A stretch of 64,000 nucleotides of DNA from Haematospirillum jordaniae (GCF_001611975.1 NZ_CP014525.1:860001-924000), one strand, 5' to 3'; positions 1 through 9,453 are shown, numbered from the stretch's first letter. Notes: a model not told the origin generated them from the sequence alone. Translations and numbers: made by a program.

Positions 1-1790
1 ATCCGCAGAGCCTCGATAAAGGCATTCTGCGGAATTTCCACCTTGCCGAACTGGCGCATCCGCTTCTTGCCTTCCTTCTGCTTTTCCAGCAGCTTTTTCT
101 TGCGGCTGATATCGCCGCCATAGCACTTGGCCGTCACATCCTTGCGCATGGCACTGATGGTTTCACGGGCAATCACCCGTCCGCCGATGGCGGCCTGGAT
201 CGGGATCTTGAACAAGTGCTTGGGAATCAGGTCTTTCAGGCGTTCACAGATTTGCCGCCCACGGTATTCAGCCTGACTGCGGTGTGCCATGAAGGCCAGG
301 GCATCTACCGGTTCGTTGTTGACCAGAATGCCGACCTTGACCAGGTCGCCCTCGATATACTCGTCCACTTCGTAATCGAAGCTGGCGTATCCCTTGGAAA
401 TGGATTTCAGCCGGTCATAGAAGTCAAAGACAATTTCGTTCAGGGGCAGGCGATAAACGGCCATGGCCCGGTTCCCGACGTAGGTCAGATCCAGCTGCAC
501 GCCCCGGCGTTCGCTGCACAGGCTGAGGACGGATCCCAGATAGTCATCCGGAACCATGATCGTTGCCTTGACCCATGGTTCCTCTACCCGGTCAATCTTG
601 ACCGGATCCGGAAAGTCGGCCGGATTGTGGAGTTCTTTCAGCGATCCGTCTGTCAGGTGCATCCGGTACACGACGGATGGTGCCGTGGTAATCAGGTCCA
701 GATCAAATTCGCGGTCCAGGCGCTCCTGAATGATTTCCATGTGCAGAAGGCCAAGGAAACCACAGCGGAATCCGAACCCAAGTGCCGCTGAGTTTTCTGG
801 CTGATAGTCAAAGCTGGAATCATTCAGCCTCAACTTTGAAAGACTGTCGCGCAGGTGTTCGTACTGGGAGCTGTCTACCGGGAACAGGCCGCACCATACC
901 ACCGGAATGGATGGCTTGAATCCAGGCAGGGGAGATGTAGCCGGTTTGGCATCATCGGTGATGGTGTCACCGACCTGTGTGTCGGCCACCGTCTTGATTC
1001 CGGCCATGATAAACCCAACCTGTCCGGCGCTCAGTTCCGGCAGTTCAGTCATCTTGGGGGTGAAGACACCGCAGCGGTCCACCTGATAGGCGGCACCAGT
1101 TTGCATCATGCGGATTTTCATGCCTTTTTTCAGGCGTCCTTCCTTGATGCGTACAAGAATGACAACCCCGAGATACGGATCGTACCAGCTATCGACCAGA
1201 AGAGCCTGCAACAAGGTATCCGCATTCCCTTGCGGGGCGGGCAGGCGGGTTACAACCGCTTCCAGAACGGCTGGAATATTCAGGCCTGTCTTGGCTGAGA
1301 TTTCCACGGCATCGTCGGCAGGGATCCCGATCACATCCTCGATCTGGGTGCGCACCCGTTCCGGCTCTGCCGCCGGCAGGTCAATCTTGTTCAGAACGGG
1401 CACAATTTCGTGGTTGGCATCAATGGCCTGATAGACATTGGCCAGTGTCTGTGCCTCCACCCCCTGCGAGGCATCGACAACCAGCAGCGACCCTTCGCAG
1501 GCCGCAAGGGACCGGCTGACTTCGTAGGCGAAGTCCACGTGGCCCGGGGTATCCATCAGGTTCAGCTCATAGGTCTGCCCGTCCTTGGCCTTGTAGGTCA
1601 GGCGGACGGTTTGGGCCTTGATGGTGATGCCGCGCTCACGCTCGATATCCATGGAATCAAGAACCTGCTCCTTCATTTCGCGGTCGGTCAGTCCGCCGCA
1701 AAGTTGGATCAGGCGATCGGCAAGGGTGGATTTGCCGTGGTCGATGTGCGCAATGATGGAGAAATTGCGAATATGGCTTAGGTCGGTCAT
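1..1790 (-). CDS. lepA: Elongation factor 4 (LepA), 3' end outside the window
   Basis: LepA is a ribosome-associated translational GTPase that back-translocates stalled or mis-translocated ribosomes. The minus-strand frame opens with an ATG at 1790, encoding MTDLSHIRNFSIIAHIDHGK. It carries the G1 motif HIDHGKST near residues 15-22, the switch motif DTPGH near 80-84 and the G4 motif NKID near 134-137. It continues through the EF-G-like domains to the LepA-specific C-terminus, which contains CYGGDISRKKKLLEKQKEGK. About 596 codons are present, against roughly 600 in the family, so only the last few residues are missing beyond base 1. It is divergent from the dipeptidase gene, with 159 bp between the two starts. 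The identity is not in doubt; it is distinguished from EF-G by the C-terminal domain. Confidence 0.97.
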   Translation of the reverse strand, partial: MTDLSHIRNFSIIAHIDHGKSTLADRLIQLCGGLTDREMKEQVLDSMDIERERGITIKAQTVRLTYKAKDGQTYELNLMDTPGHVDFAYEVSRSLAACEGSLLVVDASQGVEAQTLANVYQAIDANHEIVPVLNKIDLPAAEPERVRTQIEDVIGIPADDAVEISAKTGLNIPAVLEAVVTRLPAPQGNADTLLQALLVDSWYDPYLGVVILVRIKEGRLKKGMKIRMMQTGAAYQVDRCGVFTPKMTELPELSAGQVGFIMAGIKTVADTQVGDTITDDAKPATSPLPGFKPSIPVVWCGLFPVDSSQYEHLRDSLSKLRLNDSSFDYQPENSAALGFGFRCGFLGLLHMEIIQERLDREFDLDLITTAPSVVYRMHLTDGSLKELHNPADFPDPVKIDRVEEPWVKATIMVPDDYLGSVLSLCSERRGVQLDLTYVGNRAMAVYRLPLNEIVFDFYDRLKSISKGYASFDYEVDEYIEGDLVKVGILVNNEPVDALAFMAHRSQAEYRGRQICERLKDLIPKHLFKIPIQAAIGGRVIARETISAMRKDVTAKCYGGDISRKKKLLEKQKEGKKRMRQFGKVEIPQNAFIEALR

Positions 1791-1949
1791 GGCCGTCGTC
1801 GAAGTGAATCCTTTGGGCGCGACCATAGGGCCAAAGTGGGCTGTGGGCAATCCTTCAGAACATGTGGGCCTGTTTCTGTGCTTCCGTAACCCGTAAAACG
1901 GACGTATGGTAGCGGGCTTGGCAGCTTTTTCAAGAGACATGGTCCGGCT

Positions 1950-2522
1950 ATGCTTGTCGAAATCTCATCAGGTTCCGGCCTTGTGCTGGATATCGCTTAT
2001 GCCACGGGCAATAATTTTACCGGTGCACCTGTTTATGCGCGGGCGGCCTGTTTCCTTGTGCCAGAGGCCGCGCAGGCCTTGGACCGTGCGGCTGCCCTAG
2101 CCATGGGACAGGGGCTGCGGCTTTGTGTCTTTGATGCGTTCCGTCCGACGGAAGCCCAGAAAATCCTGTGGAATTTTTTCCCGAACCCTGAATTTGTGGC
2201 CGACCCGGCCGTTGGCTCCACCCACAGTCGCGGGGTAGCGGTGGACCTGACCCTGCTTGATGCCGCGACCGGGGTGGCGCTGGACATGGGGACCCCGTTT
2301 GATGATTTCACCCCGGACTCCCACCATGGGGTTACAACTCTGCCTGCCACGGTCCAGCGTAACAGGCTGACCTTGCTTGGCCTTATGCGTCTGGTCGGGT
2401 TCGAGCACCTGGAGACGGAGTGGTGGCATTACAATCTTTCTTCCCCCGAGCGTTGGCCGCTTCTTGATGACATGGCCTTTCAAACACGGATGATGCCGCA
2501 CCATGCGTATTCTTGCCCTTGA
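1950..2522 (+). CDS. D-alanyl-D-alanine dipeptidase (VanX/DdpX family, peptidase M15D)
   Basis: This is a zinc metallopeptidase family that hydrolyses the D-Ala-D-Ala dipeptide. In bacteria without vancomycin resistance it usually serves peptidoglycan dipeptide recycling. The 190-residue length matches the family. Visible motifs are DAFRP with Arg65, STHSRGVAVD with zinc ligands His92 and Asp99, and ETEWWH with catalytic Glu157 and zinc ligand His160, so the active site looks complete. There is no signal peptide, which suggests a cytoplasmic enzyme. Its last 20 bp overlap the start of tsaB, so the two genes are probably co-transcribed and translationally coupled. No vanH, vanA or other resistance genes are nearby, so a glycopeptide-resistance role is not supported. 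The ATG at 1950 lacks a strong Shine-Dalgarno. Confidence 0.88.
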   Translation: MLVEISSGSGLVLDIAYATGNNFTGAPVYARAACFLVPEAAQALDRAAALAMGQGLRLCVFDAFRPTEAQKILWNFFPNPEFVADPAVGSTHSRGVAVDLTLLDAATGVALDMGTPFDDFTPDSHHGVTTLPATVQRNRLTLLGLMRLVGFEHLETEWWHYNLSSPERWPLLDDMAFQTRMMPHHAYSCP

Positions 2523-3216
2523 TACTTCCGTTGCCGCATGTTCGGCCTGCCTGTGGGAAGACGGGCGTGTCTTGGCCGGGGACAGTATGCCGATGATGCA
2601 TGGTCATGCCGAAGCTCTGGTTCCGCTGCTGGCCCGTCTGCGGGACGAAGTCGGCCTTGACTGGGATAGTCTGGACCGTATCGGGGTTACGGTCGGGCCG
2701 GGGTCTTTTACCGGCCTGCGTGTCGGGCTGGCGACAGCGCGGGCTTTGCGTCTTGCGACGGGTGTTCCGGTAGCCGGGGTCACAGCAACCCGTGCTTGGG
2801 CTGCATCCCTTCCGGATGCGGTACGGGCGACGGCTGGTTCTATTCTTGTTGCCATCGATACCCGCCGCGGGGATATGTATGCCGAGCTGTTCCGGGCTTC
2901 TGACCTAGTGTCCCTTGCCGGGCCTGAGGTTGTGGCGGCTTCCGATCTTGGGGTTTTTATGCAGCGGGCGGGTGTGGCTTCTGTCCCGCTGGTGTGCGGG
3001 GATGCCTCAGGGCTTGTTGATCCCCTGGTGCAGGCCGGAACTTTGCTTGCAGGACCTGATATCCCTTGGCCCGATCCGGCTGTTGTGGCGGCTTTGGCGG
3101 CTGGGGCGGTGCTGCAGGACGGGGACGATGTTCCCTCCGCGCTGTATGTCCGTCCGCCTGATGCCGCCATACCGGCCAATGGTGGGCAGCTTCGTCCGGG
3201 TGCTCCGGCTCCATGA
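2503..3216 (+). CDS. tsaB: tRNA threonylcarbamoyladenosine biosynthesis protein TsaB
   Basis: TsaB is the inactive ASKHA-fold partner of TsaD. It scaffolds the TsaBDE complex that transfers the threonylcarbamoyl group to A37 of ANN-decoding tRNAs. The N-terminus MRILALDTSVAACSACL and the block GVTVGPGSFTGLRVGLATAR are characteristic of the family, and 237 residues is the usual length. The gene overlaps the upstream dipeptidase by 20 bp and the downstream rimI by an ATGA stop/start, giving a tight three-gene unit. The tsaB-rimI pairing is common in proteobacteria and supports both calls. Confidence 0.94.
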   Translation: MRILALDTSVAACSACLWEDGRVLAGDSMPMMHGHAEALVPLLARLRDEVGLDWDSLDRIGVTVGPGSFTGLRVGLATARALRLATGVPVAGVTATRAWAASLPDAVRATAGSILVAIDTRRGDMYAELFRASDLVSLAGPEVVAASDLGVFMQRAGVASVPLVCGDASGLVDPLVQAGTLLAGPDIPWPDPAVVAALAAGAVLQDGDDVPSALYVRPPDAAIPANGGQLRPGAPAP

Positions 3217-3737
3217 TGAATGAGGTCATTTCCCTGCTTCCCCTGACGCCGGTCCATGCTGATGTCCTTGCCGCTGTGCATGCCCGCGCGTTCGCCCGCC
3301 CTTGGCTGGCCGTAGATTTTCGACAGATGCTGGAGGGCGGGATTGTTTTTGGTCGTCTGGCTGTAGCGGGAGAGCAGCCGGTGGGTTTTGCCTTGTTCCG
3401 TGCCATGGCTGGGGAGGCCGAGGTTCTGACCCTTGCTGTTGATCCGGACTATCGCCGCCGTGGCATTGCCATCACCCTTTTGAAGGCTTGCCATGTCGAA
3501 GCGGGTACGCGTGGCGCGCAAAAGGTCTTTCTGGAGGTGGCAGAGAGCAATGCCGCAGCCCGGACCCTTTACCAAGCCCTGTGCTACGAAACCATTGGCT
3601 GCCGTTCAGGGTATTATCTCCTTGAGGACGGCAGCCGTGAAGATGCTGTGGTGATGGGGCTCAGGCTTGTGCCAGAAGGCCTCGCAGGCGATAGAGTTCC
3701 TCCAGGGCCTGACGCGGGGTCAGATCATCCGGGTTAA
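3213..3737 (+). CDS. rimI: Ribosomal-protein-alanine N-acetyltransferase RimI (GNAT family)
   Basis: RimI is a GNAT-fold enzyme that acetylates the N-terminal alanine of ribosomal protein S18. The acetyl-CoA binding motif is seen as VDPDYRRRGIAITLL, followed by EVAESNAAARTLYQ and the GCRSGYYLLEDGSREDAVVMGL end typical of RimI. Family members normally stop soon after this block. This copy has a roughly 25-residue tail rich in Gly and Pro whose coding DNA overlaps the 3' end of mutS on the other strand by 77 bp. Translation is coupled to tsaB through an ATGA overlap. Function is confident; the tail may be non-functional read-on sequence. Confidence 0.9.
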   Translation: MMNEVISLLPLTPVHADVLAAVHARAFARPWLAVDFRQMLEGGIVFGRLAVAGEQPVGFALFRAMAGEAEVLTLAVDPDYRRRGIAITLLKACHVEAGTRGAQKVFLEVAESNAAARTLYQALCYETIGCRSGYYLLEDGSREDAVVMGLRLVPEGLAGDRVPPGPDAGSDHPG

Positions 3738-6396
3738 GTGTCTCCAGGGCACTCAGGGCCGGTGATATCGGAACCGGTGCGGGGTCCGGTTCTGGCTCTG
3801 GATACCGTTCTTGGCGTCGGGCTGCAGAGAACAGGGGCAGGTCATCGGTCAGGCCTGCGGCCAATCCACCCTGATTTGTTTTCTCCAGAATATCCAGAAC
3901 CTCTCCGGCCCTCTGGATCACGGATGTGGGCAGTCCGGCCAGACGGGCAACGTGAATGCCATAGGAGCGATCGGCGGCGCCTTGTGCAATCTCGTGCAGG
4001 AAGACGATAGACCCCTTCCATTCCCGGACCTTCATCGAATGGCAGGACAGTTGGTCAAGCCGTTTGGTCAAGGTGGTCAGTTCATGATAGTGGGTGGCAA
4101 ACAGGGCACGGCACCGGTTGATATCGTGCAGGTTTTCGACAGTGGCCCAGGCGATGGACAGGCCATCGAAGGTCGCGGTTCCGCGCCCGATTTCATCCAG
4201 GATAACCAAGGAGTGTGGCGTGGCCTGGTTCAGGATGGCAGCCGTTTCCACCATTTCAACCATGAAGGTAGAGCGTCCGCGTGCAAGGTCATCGGCTGCC
4301 CCCACCCGGCTGAAGAGACGGTCCACCACGCCGATCCGGGCGTGTGAGGCGGGAACAAAGCTGCCGGTTTGTGCCAGAAGGACAATCAGTGCGTTCTGGC
4401 GCAGGAAGGTTGACTTGCCTGCCATGTTCGGGCCGGTAATCAGCCACAGGCGCTGCCCGTCCGAAAGGCAGCAGTTGTTTGCCACAAAAGAAGACTCTCC
4501 GGCCTTCTCCAGTGCCGTTTCCACGACCGGATGGCGCCCGCCCTGAATATCAAGGCTGGTATCATCCAGCATCACGGGGCGTGTGTAGCGACGTTCAACA
4601 GCCAGTTCTCCCAGGCCGGATACGACGTCCAGCATTGCCAGGGCCGCCCCGGCTGCGGCAATCGCGGTGGCCCGGGCGAGAGTTTCTTCGGCCAGGGTCC
4701 GGAACAGGTCACATTCCATGGCCAAAGCTTTTTCGCCGGCACCACGGATCCGGTCTTCCAAGTCCGAAAGCTCTACCGTGGTAAAGCGGACGGCATTGGA
4801 CATGGTCTGGCGGTGGATGAACGGCCCCTCGCGGTCCATCATTGCTTCGGCTCGCTTGGCGGGTACCTCGATAAAGTAGCCGAGCACGTTGTTATGCTTG
4901 ATCTTCAGACTGTCAATTCCGGTGGAACGGACATAGGTGTTTTGCAGGGCGGCAATCAGGCGTCGGCTTTCATCGCGCAGCCCCCTCAGTTCGTCTAGGA
5001 CAGGATTCCAACCCGGGGCAATAAAGCCACCGTCACGGACTAGGAGCGGCAGATCGGCGCCCAACGCCCGGTTCAGGGTGTCAGCCAGGGTATCATGTGT
5101 TCCCAAGTTGATGCACAGGGTCTCTAGAAGGCTGCCTTGTGGGGGTGATACCTGACTGCGCAACAGAACCCGGATGCCCGGAATCTGGGCCAGGGCATCG
5201 CGAATATTGGCCAGATCGCGTGGCCCACCCCGGCCAAGGGACAGGCGGGACAGGGCGCGCTCTACATCCGGACAGCGGCGCAGGGCCTCACGCAGGGTGG
5301 TGCGCAGGGTGTCGTGCCCGGTGATGGTTTCGACGGCATCAAGACGGTCATTGATGGCACGGATGTCTGTCAGGGGGGCGGACAGCCACGAGACCAGAAG
5401 CCTTGCGCCGGGGCCGGTAACCGTTCTGTCAATCGTGGCCAGAAGGCTTCCCCGCTTTTCCCCGCCCATGGTCTGGGTCAGTTCCAGATTGCGACGGGTT
5501 GCCGCGTCAATCCCCATCACTGCGTTCTCGGCTAGGCGCCGGAGTGGCGAGAGGCGCGGCAGACGGCCTTTCTGGGTTAGTTCGATATAGTCCACAAGGG
5601 CCCCGGCCGCAGCAATCTCGCCGCGACTGAAGCTGCCCAGTCCGTCCAGCCCGCGCAGCCCGAACAGGGCTTCCAGACGCTTTTGTCCATTGGCGCTGTC
5701 AAAGCGGGAGCCGGGAAGGGGCGACAGGATATTGCGCCATTCTGCAAGGACGGGTGCTGTATCCTCGCGTGTGCTCAGACGGTCGGGGACCAGAATTTCC
5801 CCCGGAGACAGGCGGGCCAGTGCCATGCCCAGTGTTCCCGGCCCGACTGGCTGGGTCTGGAAATCACCGGTGGAGACATCGACCCAGGCCAGGCCCAGAC
5901 AGCCACCACTTTCGGCGATGGCCGCCAGATAGTTGTGGCTGCGGGCATCAAGCAGGGCGTCCTCGGTCAGGGTGCCGGGGGTGATGATGCGTACAGCCTC
6001 GCGCCGGACCAAGCTTTTTGCCCCGCGCTTGCGGGCCTCGGCCGGATCTTCAGTCTGTTCACAGACCGCCACCCGGAAGCCCTTGCGGATCAGCTTGGCC
6101 AGATAGGCCTCGTGGCTGTGGACTGGCACCCCGCACATCGGGATCGGCTGTCCCATATGCTGACCGCGTGCGGTCAGGGCAATGTCCAGCGCCTCGGCGG
6201 CCTGTTCGGCATCACGGAAGAACAGTTCGTAGAAATCGCCCATTCTGTAGAACAGCAGGCAGTCTTCGTGTTCGGCCTTGATCGACAGGTACTGCCGCAT
6301 CATCGGAGTCGTTGTTTCCGGTATGGATGCAGCCGTTGTATCGGCAGGTGTGGTTCCGGAGAGGGAGCAGGGGGGCAAAAGATCGGCGTCGGTCAC
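3661..6396 (-). CDS. mutS: DNA mismatch repair protein MutS
   Basis: MutS recognises mispaired and looped bases and, with MutL, starts mismatch repair. The frame shows the mismatch-binding motif GDFYELFF near the N-terminus, Walker A GPNMAGKST, Walker B DEIGRGT and the FATHYHELT block, and it ends LYRLRGLLAQA. I chose the GTG start at 6396: it has AAGG seven bases upstream and gives an N-terminus of family length (911 aa). The open frame extends about 81 codons further upstream, but that extension has no family similarity. The 3' end overlaps the convergent rimI gene by 77 bp. Confidence 0.95.
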   Translation of the reverse strand: MTDADLLPPCSLSGTTPADTTAASIPETTTPMMRQYLSIKAEHEDCLLFYRMGDFYELFFRDAEQAAEALDIALTARGQHMGQPIPMCGVPVHSHEAYLAKLIRKGFRVAVCEQTEDPAEARKRGAKSLVRREAVRIITPGTLTEDALLDARSHNYLAAIAESGGCLGLAWVDVSTGDFQTQPVGPGTLGMALARLSPGEILVPDRLSTREDTAPVLAEWRNILSPLPGSRFDSANGQKRLEALFGLRGLDGLGSFSRGEIAAAGALVDYIELTQKGRLPRLSPLRRLAENAVMGIDAATRRNLELTQTMGGEKRGSLLATIDRTVTGPGARLLVSWLSAPLTDIRAINDRLDAVETITGHDTLRTTLREALRRCPDVERALSRLSLGRGGPRDLANIRDALAQIPGIRVLLRSQVSPPQGSLLETLCINLGTHDTLADTLNRALGADLPLLVRDGGFIAPGWNPVLDELRGLRDESRRLIAALQNTYVRSTGIDSLKIKHNNVLGYFIEVPAKRAEAMMDREGPFIHRQTMSNAVRFTTVELSDLEDRIRGAGEKALAMECDLFRTLAEETLARATAIAAAGAALAMLDVVSGLGELAVERRYTRPVMLDDTSLDIQGGRHPVVETALEKAGESSFVANNCCLSDGQRLWLITGPNMAGKSTFLRQNALIVLLAQTGSFVPASHARIGVVDRLFSRVGAADDLARGRSTFMVEMVETAAILNQATPHSLVILDEIGRGTATFDGLSIAWATVENLHDINRCRALFATHYHELTTLTKRLDQLSCHSMKVREWKGSIVFLHEIAQGAADRSYGIHVARLAGLPTSVIQRAGEVLDILEKTNQGGLAAGLTDDLPLFSAARRQERYPEPEPDPAPVPISPALSALETLNPDDLTPRQALEELYRLRGLLAQA

Positions 6397-6623
6397 GGAA
6401 CAACCTTGGAAACTGTGTTTGGCGGGAAAACTGCCGGTGACCATAACGGTATTCCCGATGCCTTGCCAGTGCCGGACTGCACGATGTGCATACAAAGTCC
6501 GTGACGTGGAAACTCTGTGTACGCCGTATCGCCGTTGTAAAATACGCTGGGCATCCTGTCGGCTGGCGGGCACTATGGCTGTGTTGTCCTTTGCCCCGTT
6601 CTGTTCAGCAAGGATCATTGGTC

Positions 6624-7136
6624 TTGGTTTCGCGCCCATCGGACACGGTCACTCCTGTACGCGAGCTGGTTGGCATCCTGCCAACGCCTGATGCGCTGGA
6701 GACATGCATTCGTGCGTTGCTGAAGGTCGGATTTGTGCGCACGGATCTCTCTGTTCTTGCCGGGCACGATGCTGTCGGGGCCATGGGGCGGGATCAACGG
6801 TCCTGGCAGGACCGGCTTCTGCCGCTGTTGGCTGAAACCCGTTACGAAGTCCCTGTTGTTGCAGGCGCGCTGATTGCCCTGGCGGGAAGTCCGGGTGTGG
6901 CCTTGGTTGGTATTCTGGCGGCGGCGGGTGCCGGTCTGGCAGCTCTCAAGGAAGCATTTGAGGAATATGACGCCCTTCCCGATGCAGACGATTATGCCTG
7001 TGCTGTAGCCAATGGCGAGCTTTTGCTGTGGGTTTTGCTGACCGATCCGGGGGACGAGGAAAAGGCGCGGCTGGTTTTGATGGAACACGGGGCCCGTGCC
7101 CTTGCTGTTCATGAGCAGGTGCCTGCCGTGGATTAG
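6624..7136 (+). CDS. Hypothetical protein with a central small-residue hydrophobic segment
   Basis: I do not recognise the family. The most likely start is TTG at 6624, nine bases after AAGGA (6610-6614); TTG at 6618 is an alternative. The product would be about 170 residues. An N-terminal helix-rich part (PTPDALETCIRALLKVGF) is followed by an Ala/Gly-rich hydrophobic stretch (VVAGALIALAGSPGVALVGI and on) and a C-terminal alpha/beta-looking end finishing HGARALAVHEQ. That layout resembles small general-stress proteins with a glycine-zipper segment flanked by ferredoxin-like halves, but this is only a resemblance. It lies between the divergent mutS and the co-directional maeB, whose start is 32 bp downstream. 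Confidence 0.6.
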   Translation: MVSRPSDTVTPVRELVGILPTPDALETCIRALLKVGFVRTDLSVLAGHDAVGAMGRDQRSWQDRLLPLLAETRYEVPVVAGALIALAGSPGVALVGILAAAGAGLAALKEAFEEYDALPDADDYACAVANGELLLWVLLTDPGDEEKARLVLMEHGARALAVHEQVPAVD

Positions 7137-7167
7137 GTGGGCAGGAACAAGGGGTAGGACGGGGGTC

Positions 7168-9453
7168 ATGGGGGAAAAAGGCGACAAGTCATTCCGGGCG
7201 ACGCTGGAGCAGGATGCCCTAGCCATGCATGCATCGGGCCGTCCGGGCAAGATCGAGATTGTTCCAACCAAGCCGTTGACCACCCAGCGCGACTTGTCCT
7301 TGGCCTACAGTCCAGGCGTTGCTGCGCCCTGCCGCGAGATTGCCCGGGATCCGTCGCTGGCTTACGACTATACGACTAAGGGCAATCTGGTTGCCGTTAT
7401 TTCCAATGGTACCGCTGTTCTTGGGCTGGGTGATATCGGTGCTCTGGCCGGGAAGCCGGTGATGGAAGGCAAGGCAGTTCTGTTCAAGAAATTTGCCGAT
7501 GTGGATTCCATCGATCTTGAGGTCGATACGCATGATGTGAACGAGTTTATCAACTGTGTTCGTTTCTTGGGCCCCAGTTTTGGCGGCATCAATCTTGAGG
7601 ATATCAAGGCTCCGGAGTGTTTCATCATCGAGCAGCAACTGCGCGAGATCATGGATATCCCGGTTTTTCATGACGACCAGCATGGCACCGCAATCATTGC
7701 GGCGGCCGGGCTGATCAATGCCTGCAAGTTGACCGGTCGCCAATTGAACGAGGTACGGATTGTTGTCAATGGGGCCGGTGCTGCCGGTATTGCCTGTGTC
7801 GAACTGATGAAGGCCATCGGCGTGCGTCACGAGCATGTCACCCTGTGTGATACCAAAGGTGTTGTGTACGTGGGGCGGACCGAAGGCATGAACCAGTGGA
7901 AATCCGCCCATGCCATCCAGACGCCTGCCCGCACGCTGGCCGAGGCCATGGAGGGGGCAGACGTCTTCCTAGGGGTATCGGTCAAGGGGGTCGTCACGCC
8001 GGCCATGCTGGAATCCATGGCGGCACGCCCGATTGTTTTCGCGATGGCCAACCCGGATCCGGAGGTCACACCGGAAGAGGTTTATGCAGTGCGGACCGAT
8101 GCAATTGTTGCAACCGGGCGATCAGATTACCCGAACCAGATCAACAATGTGCTCGGCTTTCCTTATATCTTCCGCGGTGCCCTAGATGTGCGGGCCCGTA
8201 CCATCAACGAGGAGATGAAGATTGCCTGCGCCAAGGCTTTGGCCGCCATGGCGCGCGAGGACGTTCCCGATGAGGTGGCCGCAGCCTATTCCGGTCGAAG
8301 GCTTCAGTTTGGGCCGGAGTATCTGATCCCGGTCCCGTTTGATCCCCGGCTTGTCTCGACAATTCCCCCCGTGGTGGCAAAGGCAGCCATGGATAGTGGC
8401 GTTGCCCGTCGTCCGATCGAGGATATGGACGCATACCGGAGTGCCCTTGCCGCACGTCTCAACCCGATGGTCGGGTCTATGCAGGCGATTTTTGCCGAAG
8501 TAGCCGCTCGCTCGTGCCGGGTTGTCTTTGCCGAAGGTGAGGAAGAAAAAGCAATCCGTGCGGCTCTGGCATTCCGGAATGCCGGTTATGGGTATCCGGT
8601 TCTGGTTGGCCGCAAGGAGCGTATTGCCGCCACAGTTAGCAGCCTTGGACTGGATGCCGATGCGCTGGAAGGGGTAGAAATCCATAATGCTGCCCTGTCG
8701 GAGCGGAACCATTATTACGCGGACCATGTGTACAGTCGGATGCAGCGGCGCGGGCTGTTGTGGCGTGACTGCCTGCGTCTGGTCAATCAGGACCGCAACG
8801 TGTTCGGGGCCTGCATGGTCTGCCTAGGGGATGCTGATGCCATGGTGACCGGCCTGACCCGTACCCATGGCAGTGTTCTCAAGGGGCTTTTGAAGGTTGT
8901 GGATCCCAAGCCTGGGTCCCGTATCTTCGGGATGACAATCATGCTGTCGCGTGGCCGGACGGTGTTTATTGCTGATACCACCATTCACGAAACGCCTTCG
9001 GCGGAGGAACTGGCCGACATTGCCGTCGGCGCAGCGGCTCGGGTGCGGCAGATGGGGCATGAGCCAAGGGTGGCCCTCGTCAGCTATTCCACGTTCGGCA
9101 GCCCGATGGGGCCGGATACGTCCCGTGTTCGTGATGCGGTCCGTCTTCTGGATGCACGGGATGTCGACTTTGAGTATGATGGCGACCTTGGTGCCAATGT
9201 GGCCCTAGACAGCGAGCTGATGAAGGTCTATCCGTTTTGTCGTCTGTCAGGGCCGGCCAATATTCTGGTCATGCCCGGCCAGCATTCGGCCAACGTTGCC
9301 TACAAGCTGATGGACAAAATGGGGGGAGCGACGGTCATCGGTCCGATGATGATTGGTTTGGATGCGCCAGTACAGATTGTGCACTTGGACGCCAATGTCT
9401 CTGATCTGGTGACGATGGCGGTTCTGGCGGTTCACGATTCTCTGCGCCGTTGA
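7168..9453 (+). CDS. maeB: NADP-dependent malic enzyme with C-terminal phosphotransacetylase-like domain (MaeB type)
   Basis: This enzyme oxidatively decarboxylates malate to pyruvate with reduction of NADP. The 761-residue product fits the long MaeB class. The malic N-terminal domain (residues about 15-150) contains DLSLAYSPGVAAPC and the NGTAVLGLGDIG block. The nucleotide-binding domain (about 160-420) contains VFHDDQHGTAI and VVNGAGAAGIA. The C-terminal third (about 430-755) is phosphotransacetylase-like, with RVVFAEGEEEKAIRAA and a late GPMMIGL motif. In known MaeB proteins this domain is regulatory rather than catalytic and responds to acetyl-CoA. I chose the ATG at 7168, preceded by AGGA eight bases upstream. 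Confidence 0.94.
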   Translation: MGEKGDKSFRATLEQDALAMHASGRPGKIEIVPTKPLTTQRDLSLAYSPGVAAPCREIARDPSLAYDYTTKGNLVAVISNGTAVLGLGDIGALAGKPVMEGKAVLFKKFADVDSIDLEVDTHDVNEFINCVRFLGPSFGGINLEDIKAPECFIIEQQLREIMDIPVFHDDQHGTAIIAAAGLINACKLTGRQLNEVRIVVNGAGAAGIACVELMKAIGVRHEHVTLCDTKGVVYVGRTEGMNQWKSAHAIQTPARTLAEAMEGADVFLGVSVKGVVTPAMLESMAARPIVFAMANPDPEVTPEEVYAVRTDAIVATGRSDYPNQINNVLGFPYIFRGALDVRARTINEEMKIACAKALAAMAREDVPDEVAAAYSGRRLQFGPEYLIPVPFDPRLVSTIPPVVAKAAMDSGVARRPIEDMDAYRSALAARLNPMVGSMQAIFAEVAARSCRVVFAEGEEEKAIRAALAFRNAGYGYPVLVGRKERIAATVSSLGLDADALEGVEIHNAALSERNHYYADHVYSRMQRRGLLWRDCLRLVNQDRNVFGACMVCLGDADAMVTGLTRTHGSVLKGLLKVVDPKPGSRIFGMTIMLSRGRTVFIADTTIHETPSAEELADIAVGAAARVRQMGHEPRVALVSYSTFGSPMGPDTSRVRDAVRLLDARDVDFEYDGDLGANVALDSELMKVYPFCRLSGPANILVMPGQHSANVAYKLMDKMGGATVIGPMMIGLDAPVQIVHLDANVSDLVTMAVLAVHDSLRR

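Noticed and set aside
1950..2522. Glycopeptide resistance (vanX) determinant
   Set aside because: No vanH, vanA/B ligase or vanRS genes are nearby, and chromosomal VanX-like dipeptidases are common in Gram-negatives.
2604..3575. Minus-strand open frame opposite tsaB and rimI
   Set aside because: Antisense to two confident genes, with Arg/Pro/Ser-biased composition typical of shadow frames in GC-rich DNA.
6397..6639. Extended N-terminus of MutS from an upstream in-frame start
   Set aside because: The extra 81 residues have no MutS similarity, and the GTG at 6396 has a good ribosome site and gives the family N-terminus.
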